NCBI GenBank assembly: GCA_029204225.1
Contig: CM055093.1
Coordinates: 2,336,887-2,400,886 of the forward strand
Origin: Diphasiastrum complanatum
Lineage: Eukaryota; Streptophyta; Lycopodiopsida; Lycopodiales; Lycopodiaceae
DNA: 64,000 bases
Reading direction: 5' to 3'
Positions within the stretch are counted from its first letter, which is position 1; each line of letters begins with the position of its first letter. The notes below the pieces were generated by a model. That model searched no databases. It had not been told where the DNA came from and saw only the letters and a program-made list of their open reading frames with translations. The position numbers and the translations under genes were made by a program. Of this stretch, positions 21,534-32,177 are shown piece after piece.

Positions 21534-23433
21534 AAAAAAAGTGATGTTGTGTTCCTCACTTTCCCATGCTGCCCCGATGTGGAGGACGTTACTTGTTTCA
21601 TCATAGCCCGCACAATAGATGGGCTCAGGCGCTTCTGGCTCCTCATCCGCCTTGGCCCATTCAGCTAAAAGGCTTTTCGCTTGTGGTGCAATCCACAGTA
21701 GTTCTCCAAGGGGTAAACTAACGTGGCTTGACAGGAAGTGTGTGAGCCTTTCAGTGCGTGGTTCCTCAGGCTCCACCATGTGAAAAGGTGGTTCAAGTTG
21801 GTGCAACCGATCATTCTGACTAGTGTGCAGTGGTGAGCCCGTTTGCGGATCCCGTTCGACGCCGACTGGAGGTTCTGTGGGATTGTTTCGTTCTTGCTCC
21901 TTTTCCTCCTCTTGTGGTTTTTGTACCCAATGTCTTATTTTCTGGTACTGTCTTCTCTCTTCCCTCACATTTGGATATGGCGCTGAAGTTGAGGGTTAAT
22001 CGTCAGTGATCGATGGTGGTGGTGAGGGAGCCACTTCCTTCCTCTTCTATGCTCGCGTAACAACTAACACAGGAGCATAGTCGTGTCATCCTTTCGATGA
22101 CATCCCTACTGGAACTGCTGATTGCTGTATGGCAATGAGGTTAAGAGGTGCACTGGTTCCAGGTTTAAATGGACAATTCTTGAAACAATGTCCATAACCG
22201 CAATCTCGACAGGAGGTTGTATATTGTCCTTTGTAGAGACATTTTGCAATTCTGTGTCCCTCATCGCACCCATAGTAGCCGTAATTTCTTCCACCTTGAC
22301 GTTGAGTTTGAGCTGCATAGGCCGATACATATTCATTTATGGCAGGATCCATAAATGGTTCATCTGCTGCTACTCAGGTTGAGGTGACATTTGCAATTCT
22401 TGTTCTGTTGTTGTCAGGTTTACATGGGCCGTTTGTTGATTGGCTAGTTCTGGTGGAGTAGGTAAGGCCATGCGTTGTGGTTGATTGGGTGCGCCGTACC
22501 TTGTTGCCCTGTTAGGTGCCCCTTGATGATAAGGATAAGAAGTATGATAGGGACTTCTCTTCTATTGAACAACCCTAGGGTTAAACGGGCAAAATGCCAT
22601 ACCGTGCGATGTTGCATTGCACAGATGGCAGAATCTATGTGTCAGTCTCAAATTTTGCTTTAGGACTGGACACTCGTTTGTTGTATGGTTTTGCATGCAT
22701 ATTGAATACCATACATTTTCTTGTCGAGGATACTGGAGGTGGGTTGGTTCTAGTTGATGTGGAGTTACTACTACAGTTCCTTGTAAGGCCTTTAGTTTCT
22801 GGTCAAATTGCGCCGTAAGTTGTTCCATCTGCTGTTTGTGTAATTTTGTCATTTGCTCCAACAGCAGTTCTGTGGATAGATCGGATGTGTTTGATGATGA
22901 TGATGCGATCGAGGGAGTAGGAGTGTGGGTGGAAGGTATTCATCGTCAGATCCCTCATCCTCTTCCCTGATGGCATCTTCCATAGCTTCTTGGAGTAGCA
23001 AACTGCTCCCATCTTTTCAGTTCTCTTCTGATACTTTGTGGTAACCCGACTAGGAACCACATGATCACCGCATGATCGAAAGTCAGGGCTGCACTGCACT
23101 CGGATCGTAGATGTGTGACCCGTTCAATATAGTCCCGGATCCTTTCTCGTTTTCCCATCTTGACTTTGCTTAGTAGGAGAAACGGGTCTTCCAGGAACTT
23201 TCTTGGTTTAAAGCGCGTAATGAGAGCCGTTTTAACCGCTTCCCAGGTGTCCGTTCGCCGTAGATTTCACAAGCTTGCTCGTAGATATGGAGGAATCGGA
23301 TGGGATCTGAGGATCCGTCGTATTTTGGTATCTCCATCCGTGGTGCTCTCCGAACTGCATGCAAAGGTGCGACAGGTACGGGTTGGCCCATTGGATCCAT
23401 TAGTGTTGGTTCTGGTTCTGCCTCTTGTTGCAC
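21534..23433 (-). pseudogene. Ty3/gypsy Gag, frameshifted
   Basis: The minus-strand frames in order are as follows. The N-terminal part (from about 23433) has RMEIPKYDGSSDPIRFLHIYEQ, a retrotransposon Gag signature. RIRDYIERVTHLRSEC...FLVGLPQSIRREL (about 23158-23000) is the Gag core. Then come at least two zinc knuckles, CHLCNATSHGMAFC (about 22620) and CRDCGYGHCFKNC (about 22200), the latter preceded by a CDEGHRIAKC half-motif. A tail follows with Glu/Gln/Pro-rich linker and VSLPLGELLWIAP, typical of the stretch before the gypsy protease. The frame is broken several times, and the tail runs straight into the 3' LTR stub through the deletion junction. The protein would bind element RNA and form particles; here it is not expected to be functional. 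Confidence 0.75.
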
Positions 23434-23789
23434 AGTTGCTAATTTGGGAAGGTGTGGTGCCTGATTTGCTATCCTTTGTGCTATTGATCGTCCTGATCTC
23501 TAATTCATCCTATGGTGGGTTCCAAAGTAATTGGATCTTGCTTATACAATAGGATGCAGTCTGGATCTTCAAGGATCTGATCAATCTAATCGGCTGGAAT
23601 GAATTTTAGGCCTTTTGCGATGATTTTTCCTTGATAACATTTTTTTTCTTGCACTGATTGACCTGAGATTTTGATAGTAGCTGGATTAGATGCAGATCTT
23701 TCCACTGATCTGATCCGTGAGGGTTATCTTGTGTGAGGGTTCTTTAGCTGTTTTTGCAGGTAAAAAACTTGATATCTTTCAGATCTCTA

Positions 23790-24440
23790 GGAAGTAACTC
23801 TCGCAAGCTTCACAATAGCTGGATCTGGGTCAGATCTCACTATAGAATTCTCTACGAGAGTTAACTCTCACAAGAAGTGAAAATTTCATTGTCTGCGAGG
23901 GTTCAAAATCACTTTTTGTGCTTGATCTTCACCAGATCTTCATACTAACTCTCGCAGGCTTCATCACTGATGTAATTTGACATTCTGAATCGATTGAGAG
24001 GGTTTGCAAGAGTTCTTACTGGAAGAATTTGCTGGATCTTCATTTTTTAGTGATTTTTTTGCACTTAAATCCAATTTTCTGCTCACTGGAATCAAACTAA
24101 CTCTCACAAGCTCTTCTGTGTCCTGGTCTCACTGAGATGGAACTTCAGAATCCTCTACGAGAGTTCTTGATCACTGGAACTGAAAATTTCACTATTTGCG
24201 AGGGCACACTGGTACTTTCCCGTCTTTTTTTCACTGGGAACTCTTGCACATGCACTTAATCATCAAACTAACTCTCGCAAGCTTCTCTGTATCCTGGTTT
24301 CACTGAGATGGAACTTCAGAGGGCTCTACGAGAGTTCTTATGAAGATTTGAATTTTTTTGGATTTTTTCAAGAAATTTTGAATTTTTTATGATTTTTCTC
24401 TGATTTTTACAATCTGCTTGAAACTAACTCTTGCAGGCTT
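23790..24440 (-). repeat. Leader array of ACTCTCGCAAG/CTACGAGAG motifs
   Basis: About eleven related motifs (aactctcgcaag, ctctacgagagtt, tgcgagggt) occur roughly every 50-90 bases, for example near 23796, 23851, 23895, 23946, 24152, 24270 and 24325. They fall in the untranslated leader between primer site and gag. The same motif family recurs at 56400-56710 in another gypsy element. Confidence 0.6.
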
Positions 24441-24785
24441 TTATGCAGGTCTGGGACAATACCCTGGAGCTACTACCAGTCATGCAAGGGTTAATTCCCA
24501 CTGATTTCGGAGATATAAAAATCTGATGAGTTTTTTGGCTCTTTTTTCCCTCCAAAATGCAGATTGGTGTGGTTTTTGAGTTTTTGGGATGATTGGTTTG
24601 GGTTTCAAGCCCTTAGAGGTTGTTCAGGGCCTCCTCTACCCTCTCACACCTCCTTCGCTAGCTGTGAACAGTCCAAACACAAAAAAATACAGAAAACTAA
24701 CTCTAAACTCCCAAAAATCTACCTAAACTACTCTAAAAAACAAGAAAATAGCTAAAATGCAACTAAACTAGTTAGTGGAAACCTA

Positions 24786-24803
24786 TCCTCGACATCGGCG
24801 CCA
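24786..24803 (-). other. Gypsy primer-binding site, tRNA-Asp-like
   Basis: On the minus strand TGGCGCCGATGTCGAGGA begins one base inside the LTR end. TGGCGCC with a following GG-rich part resembles the Asp-tRNA primer sites of Athila/Tat-type plant gypsy elements, with several mismatches. Confidence 0.65.
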
Positions 24804-24804
24804 C

Positions 24805-25625
24805 TGTGGGGTCGAATATCTCTCGTAGTATAGCCCTTCCACCTGTCAACAAAGGTTAGATCACTGGATAGGTGCCTAACTATGCATAGATGCTACTTTT
24901 AGTTAAATTCCTACTTTCTGCCTTAACTCTACTCCCCACTATGCTACTCCTCTTTAACTCTACTCCTCTAGACTAACATTCATCATAGTTTTGGTTGAAG
25001 GGAAGGGATGGAGAAGAGATTGAGAAGAGAAGAGAAAGAAAGAAAGAGAAAGAGAGTGAGGGTGGAGGTTAGCTCAAATGGCCTTATGCTTGCTAATGGA
25101 AAAACATTCACTATGGCAAACAATAAAACATAAAAATGGAAAGCAATAGAAAACACAACCAAGATCAATAGCAAGTAGTGAATAGCAAATGAGGATGCTT
25201 CTCTTTCAAAATGGTAGAGTTTTCTCCTTCTCATTAAGCATGCAAATAGTGTACAAATGGTGCCTTTTTGTAAAATGGGGAAGGCCCTTGCCCCTCAATC
25301 TTATTGGCTAATATTCACAATGATCCTAACCATTCATCTTGGACCCAACTTGATCCAAGGGTCCACAAAAAGTACATTAGAAATCACAAGATTCATGTGA
25401 GTCCCACTTTGGACCCAACTCTAAAAAGTGATCTCTAAATTTAAAATTGACATTGGGCCTCTAGTTTTATTTTAAATACAAGGCCCAAGTCAAGTTTATT
25501 TTATTTACAACTTCAATTGCATGCTCATTGGGCCATGGGCTTATACCCGCAGGATGCCATGCCCTCGCAACACATTTTATTAGAGGATTTTATTTATTTA
25601 CACTTTGTTGGGAATACTCCCAACA
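24805..25625 (-). repeat. 5' LTR of the deleted gypsy element
   Basis: The 821-bp LTR starts, on the minus strand, with the palindrome TGTTGGGAGTATTCCCAACA (25606-25625) and ends ...CGACCCCACA next to the primer site. It contains a purine-rich agaaagaaagagaaag tract near 25030-25060. The first 330 bases are shared with 58804-59135 in inverted orientation. Confidence 0.88.
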
Positions 25626-25630
25626 GTTAT

Positions 25631-26497
25631 ATTATGGACAGATATGCAAATCCACACAAGACCCATCTCATTTCTTTTTTCCATCATTCATTCTCTCATG
25701 TTCCACCATATAATACATCTTGCAGCTTCATCTCACTTCCCCCATCCTTGTCTCAAGTCTTCATTCCTCCCCAATGGATCAATCTGCACTGCTCTAGTTT
25801 GTCAACTACAGCACTTCGTGAAGCAGACAAATCTATGACATCTGCAACATACCATTGATAAAGTTTGCGGCACTTGAAGCAACAAACTCAAGGATGTTAG
25901 AGGTTCTCAACAATGATAATGGGCCATGTCTTTAATCCAAAAAAAAAAAAACAAGGCCATACACGCCTCTATACGTTCGCGACCGCTTGAAGAGTTCTTG
26001 ACCTCTGTGAAGAATTCAACCGGCTGCAAGAAACGTCAAATGAAAAACCTCTGCTGCCAAAAGTGCTTCGAAAGACAATAATGAGTAAAGAAATTTTGAT
26101 CCATTTAGCCACTTCCATATATCCACCTTCATCACTTCCAAGATTTCAACACCCTCTATCACACCCACTCCATCTTCATCTCACTGCCGTTCAGTAACCC
26201 CTTGTGTGGCATTCACATCATGTCTCAAGAAATACTAAGCTTGTGTACATCATCCGTTGAATCATTTGCATGAGCAATTGGAAGCAAGTCATCAATGAGC
26301 CAACTCCAACCTGATTCAATCCAAATCTTCTGGAGATGCTCGTACTTTTTCAAAGCTTCATCTCCTACGGAGCAGCACTTTACAAAAAGTTCCACATCTA
26401 CAAGCTGCACCGACTTTGACTCCTCCAGCACCATAAGGAGAGGGGTCTTAATATTGCACTTGGCATGGGACCGCCAAGTTCTTAACGGAGGGGATAA
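25631..26497. other. No gene supported
   Basis: Mixed-composition sequence with a short A-tract at 25939. A minus-strand frame at 26225-26434 (69 codons) has no recognisable domain. The right edge (ctggaggggataatg-like purine run) resembles the end of a gypsy pol plus polypurine tract. Confidence 0.4.
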
Positions 26498-26896
26498 TGT
26501 AGGCTAATATTCCAAGGAATATTCTAGCCATCCTGTGGAACATCTTTAAAAATACAAGCAGGATAGGATTTAACGTAGAACTTGCCCATCGTGGGCACTG
26601 CACATAGATATGTAATTTCAAGTTATGTAAAAGTTAGTCACAAAGGCCTATTGGGGTTTGTCCTATGGCACCAGTGTGATTCATAGTTAAGTTAGTCTCT
26701 GTGGCTTACTTGTCCCACAGTGCATTTCTGTAAGTGACCACCCCTCCAAGTGTGTATAGGAGTGGCAGAGTCCATTTTCAAAAAGAACCTCATTTGCAAT
26801 ACAAGCCTATCTTTCTCTCTGAGTGTTCTCCCTTGTGTGGTTTCATGTACTGTGTTACTTCACATTGTATTGTATATTATTCATCTGGCAACATAC
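26498..26896 (+). repeat. Candidate gypsy LTR or LTR fragment
   Basis: TGTAGGCTAATATTCC follows AACGGAGGGGATAA, a plausible polypurine tract, and the reading frame just before it ends VLNGGDNVG, similar to gypsy pol tails. A possible end is CTGGCAACA near 26896. There is no primer site, no duplicated flank and no partner LTR, so confidence is low. Confidence 0.35.
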
Positions 26897-27182
26897 TAAG
26901 TTAATCTAGGCCCTCCATTCTCTAGTAGGGTAAGCCTTAGAAAATAAGATTTAGTTTAGGGTTTTATCTTTTAGGTTAATCCGTCATTTGTTAGACACTA
27001 AGGAGAGAAAAGAGTGGATCTTACCCATCAGAATACTCACCACCATGCCCATGACTGTCTTCTTGCATCCATATCCAAGCTAGATGGAGAAGCCATAGCG
27101 TAGACTAGTTGGGAGACTGCCATAATTATGCTAGTTGGAGCCATAGCTTGTGTGGATGCCGAAGATACAACAATCATGCACT

Positions 27183-28728
27183 TTTTATATCAGATGAAGA
27201 GCCTAAGGATGTCCAAGAAGCTTTTCAATCCAAGGAGTGGGTTGAAGCAATGACCCAAGAATTTGAAGCCTTGATATCAAATAACACATGGGAGCTTATG
27301 GAGCCACCAAACAACATGCATGTGATCGGATGTAAGTAGGTATTCAAAATCAAGTATAATCATGATGGATCTATCAATAAGTATAAAGCAAGACTTCGTG
27401 CTAAAGGCTACTCACAGATTAAAGGTCTTGATTATGAAGATACCTTTGCACCAGTTGCAAAGATGGTAACAATTCAAATACTCATCTCTCTTGTATATTT
27501 TCACAAATGGAGCATGTTCCAGTTTGATGTTTCTAATGAATTTCTCAATGGTTACCTTGAGGAGGAGATTTTTATGGAGCAGCCTCCAGGTTTTGTAAAT
27601 GAAGGTGATGAATCAAAAGTTTGTCTTTTGTTCAAAAGTCTGTATGGACTGAAACAAGCACCAAGGTCTTGGTATGCAAGGCTTTCTTATCTCATATCAT
27701 TCGGATTTTGTCTAAGTGAATATGACCCTTCTTTGTATTATAAGTTTGTAATTATTCTTCTCATCTATGTAGATGATATTATTCTTTGTGGAAACAATGA
27801 GAAGTTAGTTGAAGAAACTAAGCATGCACTTGGTACTGAGTTTAAAATGCAGGACTTAGTTCTTCACTATATTCTAGGCCTTGAAATAGATTTTTGGAAA
27901 GGTCATGCATTTATAAGCCAAAGTAGATATCCACTTTTCATGCTCAGGAAATTTCATATGGAGAACTGTAAAGGCATAGATACACCTATGGAGCACACTG
28001 TAAAAGTTCCTATTAAAGATGATGAAAAATCCTTTGAGGACATCACTCTTTATAGGAGTCTTATTGGCTCACTTATTTGGTTAACAGTGACTAGGCCTGA
28101 TTTGAGCTTTTGTGTTCATAAGCTAAGTCAACACATGCAGGATCAAAAGTTATATCATTGGAAGTTGGCTAAAAGAGTCTTGAAGTATATATCTTCTACC
28201 TTGGATTATGGACTATACAATGAAGGAGAAGATCTGACTTTGATTGCTTTTTCAGATTCGGATTTTGCAAGAGACAGGTTGGATAGGAAATCCACAAGTG
28301 CTTACACTATATTTCTTGGAGAAAATTTGGTTTCTTGGCTATCGAAGAAGCAGACAACTATTTCCTTATCATCTTGTGAAGCTGAATACAGATCTCTTAC
28401 AACCACAACAAAGGAGATTTTATGGTCCAAAAGACTACTTTTGGAGCTTAAGTGTTATGCAGATGAAGATTTACCAATTATCAAGAATGATAACAGTTCC
28501 ACTCAGGCTCTTGCAAATAATCCATTCTTTCATGCAAGGAGCAAGCATATTGAAGTGGCTCATCATTTTGTAAGAGAAAAAGTCATTGGAAGAGAGATCT
28601 CATTGGAACATTTTTCATCTTCATATTGTGTTGCAGATCTTCTCACCAAGCCTCTACTCAAGAATGTCTTTATGAAGATGAGGTCAAACCTTGGCCTAAT
28701 TTCAAAATCTATGTTGATAGGAACATAA
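27183..28728 (+). pseudogene. Copia RT and RNase H, 5' truncated, near-intact frame
   Basis: The fragment starts in the linker before RT (SDEEPKDVQEAFQSKEW), has one TAG (27337-27339, where the intact relative has Trp) and then runs open to 28728. RT motifs kept are KYKARL, DYEDTFAPVAKM, LYGLKQAPRSWYARL and IYVDDIIL. RNase H motifs kept are SDSDFA, DRKSTSAY, SSCEAEY and KNDNSS, though FAGD reads FARD. The end ADLLTKPL leads to a polypurine tract and LTR start. Gag, protease and integrase are missing. It is a clear relative of the pol at 5506, but its LTR belongs to the CATGCA-rich family of 16002. Confidence 0.9.
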
Positions 28729-28739
28729 ATTTTAAGGAG

Positions 28740-29030
28740 TGTGAAGATTATTAAAATATTATCTTCCTATCTCGAGTTTGGGGTCATGTCCATGATAATT
28801 TCCACTAGATTTCATGTTGTACATATAAGGAGTGTGAATTGAGCACATATCCTTCTAGTGTAGCTTGGATTTGAGTTAGATAGGTTCAATTATGATGACA
28901 TGCAGATGTTTAGATAGCATGCAAAGTCTTACTGTATGCATGCAAGCCACATGCAATCAGTGCATGCAACATGCAAAGTAGTTTCTGTGATCTACACATG
29001 TCTAGGCAATTCTATCAGTTGTGATTTCAG
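28740..29030 (+). repeat. 3' LTR fragment, CATGCA-rich family
   Basis: TGTGAAGATT follows the purine run TTTTAAGGAG. It shares the tgaattgagcacat and tgcatgcaacatgcaa blocks with 16002-16345, diverged. It fades near 29030, at about the same internal position where the 20223 LTR is cut. Confidence 0.7.
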
Positions 29031-29796
29031 ATTGTATTTCTCTAATGAGATGGAAGTCGAATGTTATTACTATAATAGTAATCCATCATTAATGATTAAT
29101 GAAGACTTGTGGACTATGAATTCACCGACTGAAATTTATTCAGAATGGTATTTTACAAGATGTAAAATGCTCTTTTCCCCCGACTTAAAATTTTGAGTCC
29201 TCAAAGAATAAAGTGGTTGTGAATTGAAAGTATAACAAATTAAAACTAAGTATGAGTTCTGTTCAATTTGTCACCACGAGCAATTTTGCTTTCTACAACG
29301 TTTGAAATCGAGATCAAATGGAGATGATATAAAGATTTGAAAATATGTAATAAAAACACGTAAAAACTGACTCAAGTATAAGCATCTTAAAAAATAAATA
29401 AAAAAGTAGTTATTACAAACTTGCAATAACTTGTTGGGCTTGTCGTTCTGATCACTTTTTGTTTATATAGCAGTGGAATCCAAGCTCAAATAAAAAAGTT
29501 ACGGTCGTTAAGAGAATGATAAGGAAAAAGGTTAATTACAACTTAGCAAGGGGGGCCAAATGAAAATCAAAATTGAATTATATAAATTTTGGAATCCATG
29601 AAAGATTGGAGTGCTCAAAAAAAATGTAAACGAATCGTGAAAAACTTAAAACTTTAATGATAAAATTTTTTAGAAAGTGACTTGAGCCAACCAAGTGCTC
29701 AATAAATATATATATATATAATGTTAAAGTTAAAATGAGATAAAATCTTAGAATTAAATTTTTTATGGGTCTGGGTCTTCCGTGCATCAACAACCG
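29031..29796. other. No supported feature
   Basis: AT-rich, with a short (TA)n near 29706-29720. Nothing coding is recognised. It may be upstream sequence of the peroxiredoxin fragment. Confidence 0.45.
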
Positions 29797-30045
29797 TAAG
29801 CAGGGGCGCCACAGCGAACTGGACAAAGAGAGAGCCAAATGGTATTTGACCGAACCGAATGGAATTTGACCAAGCCGAATGATAGTTGACCGAGCCGAGG
29901 AGGGTGGAATGTTGATCGTTAAGCAGGGGCGCCACAGGGAGCCGGACAAAGAGGGAGCCGAATGGTATTTGACCGAGCCAAATGGAATTTGACCAAGCCT
30001 AATGGTATTTGATTGAGCTGAGGAGGGTGGAATGTTGGCCAAGCC
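29797..30045. repeat. Tandem duplication of about 123 bp with nested 19-20 bp units
   Basis: Two copies (29797-29919 and 29920-30045) each begin taagcaggggcgccacag. Inside each, three to four units of the type accgagccgaatggtatttg recur. It lies about 150-390 bp upstream of the peroxiredoxin start codon, so it is probably promoter-proximal. Minus-strand frames rich in Pro and Leu across it follow the repeat period and are not taken as genes. Confidence 0.8.
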
Positions 30046-30187
30046 AAGAGGATGTTGACCGGGCCGAATGGGTAAGAGAGAGAGATGACCGAGCCGAGCC
30101 GAATGAAGGAAAAACAAGGCAAGGGTCTCTATTTGTGTTCTCCTTCTGATTACGTGTTCTGTACGCGTTGCTTTGCCAATAGCAGCG

Positions 30188-30277
30188 ATGGCATCGATTG
30201 CTGTTGGTGATAGTTTGTCTGATGGCAAGGTTGCCTTCTTTGATGCAAGTGAGAAGCTCCAGACCATTTCTGTGCAA
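30188..30277 (+). pseudogene. Type II peroxiredoxin, first 30 codons only
   Basis: The ATG at 30188 opens MASIAVGDSLSDGKVAFFDA followed by SEKLQTISVQS. This matches the conserved N-terminus of plant cytosolic type II peroxiredoxins (pattern M-A-x-I-A-V-G-D-x-x-x-D-G-x-x-x-F-F-D...LQ-x-x-S-V-x-S), thiol peroxidases that reduce H2O2 and alkyl hydroperoxides. Homology stops at codon 30. The peroxidatic Cys region (PGAFTPTC in the family) is absent, and copia RNase H sequence starts about 20 bases further in another frame. A short GC-richer 5' leader precedes the ATG. It is a broken host gene 5' end; whether an intact gene exists elsewhere cannot be seen. Confidence 0.75.
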
Positions 30278-30296
30278 TCGCATTTTGTGAATCAGT

Positions 30297-30510
30297 CCTA
30301 TTTTTCATGCAAGGAGCAAGCATATTGAAATGGCTTATCATTTTGTGAGAGAACAAGTCGTGGCAAAAGAAGTGGAGCTTCAACATGTCTCATCAAGGGA
30401 GTGTGTGGTTGATGTCTTCACCAAAGGATTGGGAAAAGACTTGTTTATGAAGCATAGAACATCACTTGGTGTACTATACAAATCTATGCTAAAAGTAGTT
30501 GAAGAGGGAG
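30297..30510 (+). pseudogene. Copia RNase H C-terminus and pol tail
   Basis: SPIFHARSKHIEMAYHFVRE followed by the VELQHVSS and DVFTKGLGKDL motifs is nearly the same as the last 70 residues of the intact protein at 5506-9459. It ends VVEEGV with its stop inside the LTR. The polypurine tract GAAGAGGGAG is at 30501-30510. Everything upstream of this point in the element is missing; the junction is with the peroxiredoxin exon. Confidence 0.9.
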
Positions 30511-30710
30511 TGTGAAAATTGTCAACTAGTTACATTGGTTATTTGGCATTTTTGGAGGCCAACATGAAATCTCAAGCTAGAGATGGTTTCATATTTGTCA
30601 ATAAAGGCTAAATAATGTTTGTACTATGTCTAGAAAGTATATAAATGGATGAGGTCGGATTTAGACTCATTCTAATTGGCTAGATTTGATACATTGCATC
30701 TAAACTACAA
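30511..30710 (+). repeat. 3' LTR start, truncated
   Basis: TGTGAAAATTGTCAAC resembles the LTR start at 3678, then diverges. A TATA-like AGTATATAAATGG lies at 30642-30654. The right boundary is uncertain, since leader sequence of a minus-strand element takes over by about 30750. Confidence 0.65.
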
Positions 30711-30739
30711 TTTCTTGGTTATATGAACCTATATTGAGT

Positions 30740-30892
30740 TTTGACCTACAAAAGATCAATTCTACATATGCAAAAATGGAGATTTTCGAGTAGAACTCAA
30801 TCTAGCATGCTCTTGCATTGGTAACTCCCCCAAATCTTTGATAAATGTGGTTGATCCTTTCATGACCTGAAACACAATAGCTCTGGTACCAT
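30740..30892 (-). mobile_element. Leader and primer site of a minus-strand copia element
   Basis: On the minus strand TGGTACCAGAGCTATTG (30876-30892) abuts the LTR, a one-base variant of the initiator-Met primer site. The rest is untranslated leader truncated by the neighbouring LTR. Confidence 0.6.
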
Positions 30893-31488
30893 GTGAAGGA
30901 TTTAAGATCATTCAATCCATATCCATGTCCCTGATCTTTGGTTAAAAAATGAGCAAAACCAACAATCATGCCAATGTAGAAAAATCAGCATCTACATACA
31001 AAAATGAGATGCAAACTCTAAGAGATACTGATCAAACATGAAATGAAATATAAAATATAGGTGTTTTCCATACAATTACAGTACCCTAATATATTTCACA
31101 CATGTGGAACCAAAATTAGCAATAAATGATCTTTCTACAAATAGAATTGCAAGATAACATCATGAGAGTGCCCCAATGAGTAGTAGAACCCAAAGAGAAC
31201 CATGTATAATGATCAAATGAGAGAGAGAATAGAGAAGATACCTTTCTCCACAAGTTACAACAATATATAACAGCTCCAAACCCTACTTTGCCGCTTGGTT
31301 GTCCCTGCAATATGAAAAACCCTACTATTTTGGGACTAGATTCAATGTACCCAAAGTTCAAATTTGAATCTCTCTCAAACTCGACTACCAATTTTCCCAC
31401 ACTTTCAAAAAGTGTTTATTGAATGCATTTTAAACTAATATAACCTCAAAAAGTTTATCTCTAAGTCTAAAATGAGTTTTGGCCTCTG
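30893..31488 (-). repeat. Copia LTR (minus), mate of the family at 50268
   Basis: It is the reverse complement of most of 50268-50910, with shared blocks such as the gagagagattcaaatttgaat and tcatgatgttatcttg equivalents. It lacks only the first 25 or so bases of the LTR start. The outer end is lost, so no target duplication is seen. Confidence 0.8.
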
Positions 31489-32138
31489 CTATCTCTTACA
31501 ACATTACTTCTTATCAATTGAGCAAATACACTTTGTATGATCTGTAATTGATAGTGATACCTATTTGTCTGTGCCATACACCTTCCATCTTTTATCGAAT
31601 TTTAGTTATTCTAATGTGGATTTGCAGGCGTCACCAGAGAGCGACAATTCTAATTGATGTGTGCAAGCAAATAGTCGAAGCTGTTAAGCATAGCTATAAG
31701 CAAAGTGCATACGTGGCTTAGCTAAATGCAAAAATAACTCTTTCACGGTGGTTTGACCATGTAGTATGGTATATGATCAACTTGCATAAGTTCTTTCTTG
31801 TTATTTCTCACCAAGCACAACTTAATGGCTTATTCATGTGGTTGAGCAAACCAGATAAGGAAGTGGTAAGAGCACAGATTACTTTTCTGCATAAACGTAA
31901 CTACATGATTGATATAGATGTTGAATTTTTCAAAGATTTATCTATGAAGTTACTTTCTATTCTTGGTGATGTTGCTGCTATACATATGATTGAACACCTT
32001 ATAAAGAAACCTGATTTTTCTGCTATGGCTAGGGGTACTTTTCTTGCATGAAAACACAGTGGGCCCTTCAATATTAACGCTTCGGATTATGTGATGTAAA
32101 GTGGAGAAACAAGTTTCAACAACAAGAAAAAATAGGTT

Positions 32139-32177
<39 letters not shown>

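Larger units (their letters stand above)
21494..25625 (-). mobile_element. Internally deleted Ty3/gypsy element with target duplication
   Basis: The element is flanked by GTTAT at 21489-21493 and 25626-25630, which proves these are its two outer ends. Minus-strand order: 5' LTR (24805-25625), tRNA-Asp-type primer site, a leader of about 1.3 kb rich in a repeated motif, gag with zinc knuckles, a break near 21534, then only the last 40 bases of the 3' LTR (21494-21533). Protease core, RT, RNase H, integrase and most of the 3' LTR are deleted. The same LTR family appears in opposite orientation at 58804-59135. Confidence 0.85.

Noticed and set aside
29578-30267. 229-codon Pro/Leu/Ser-rich minus frame
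   Set aside because: Its repetitive protein pattern follows the tandem DNA repeat at 29797-30045 and it overlaps the peroxiredoxin start on the other strand.
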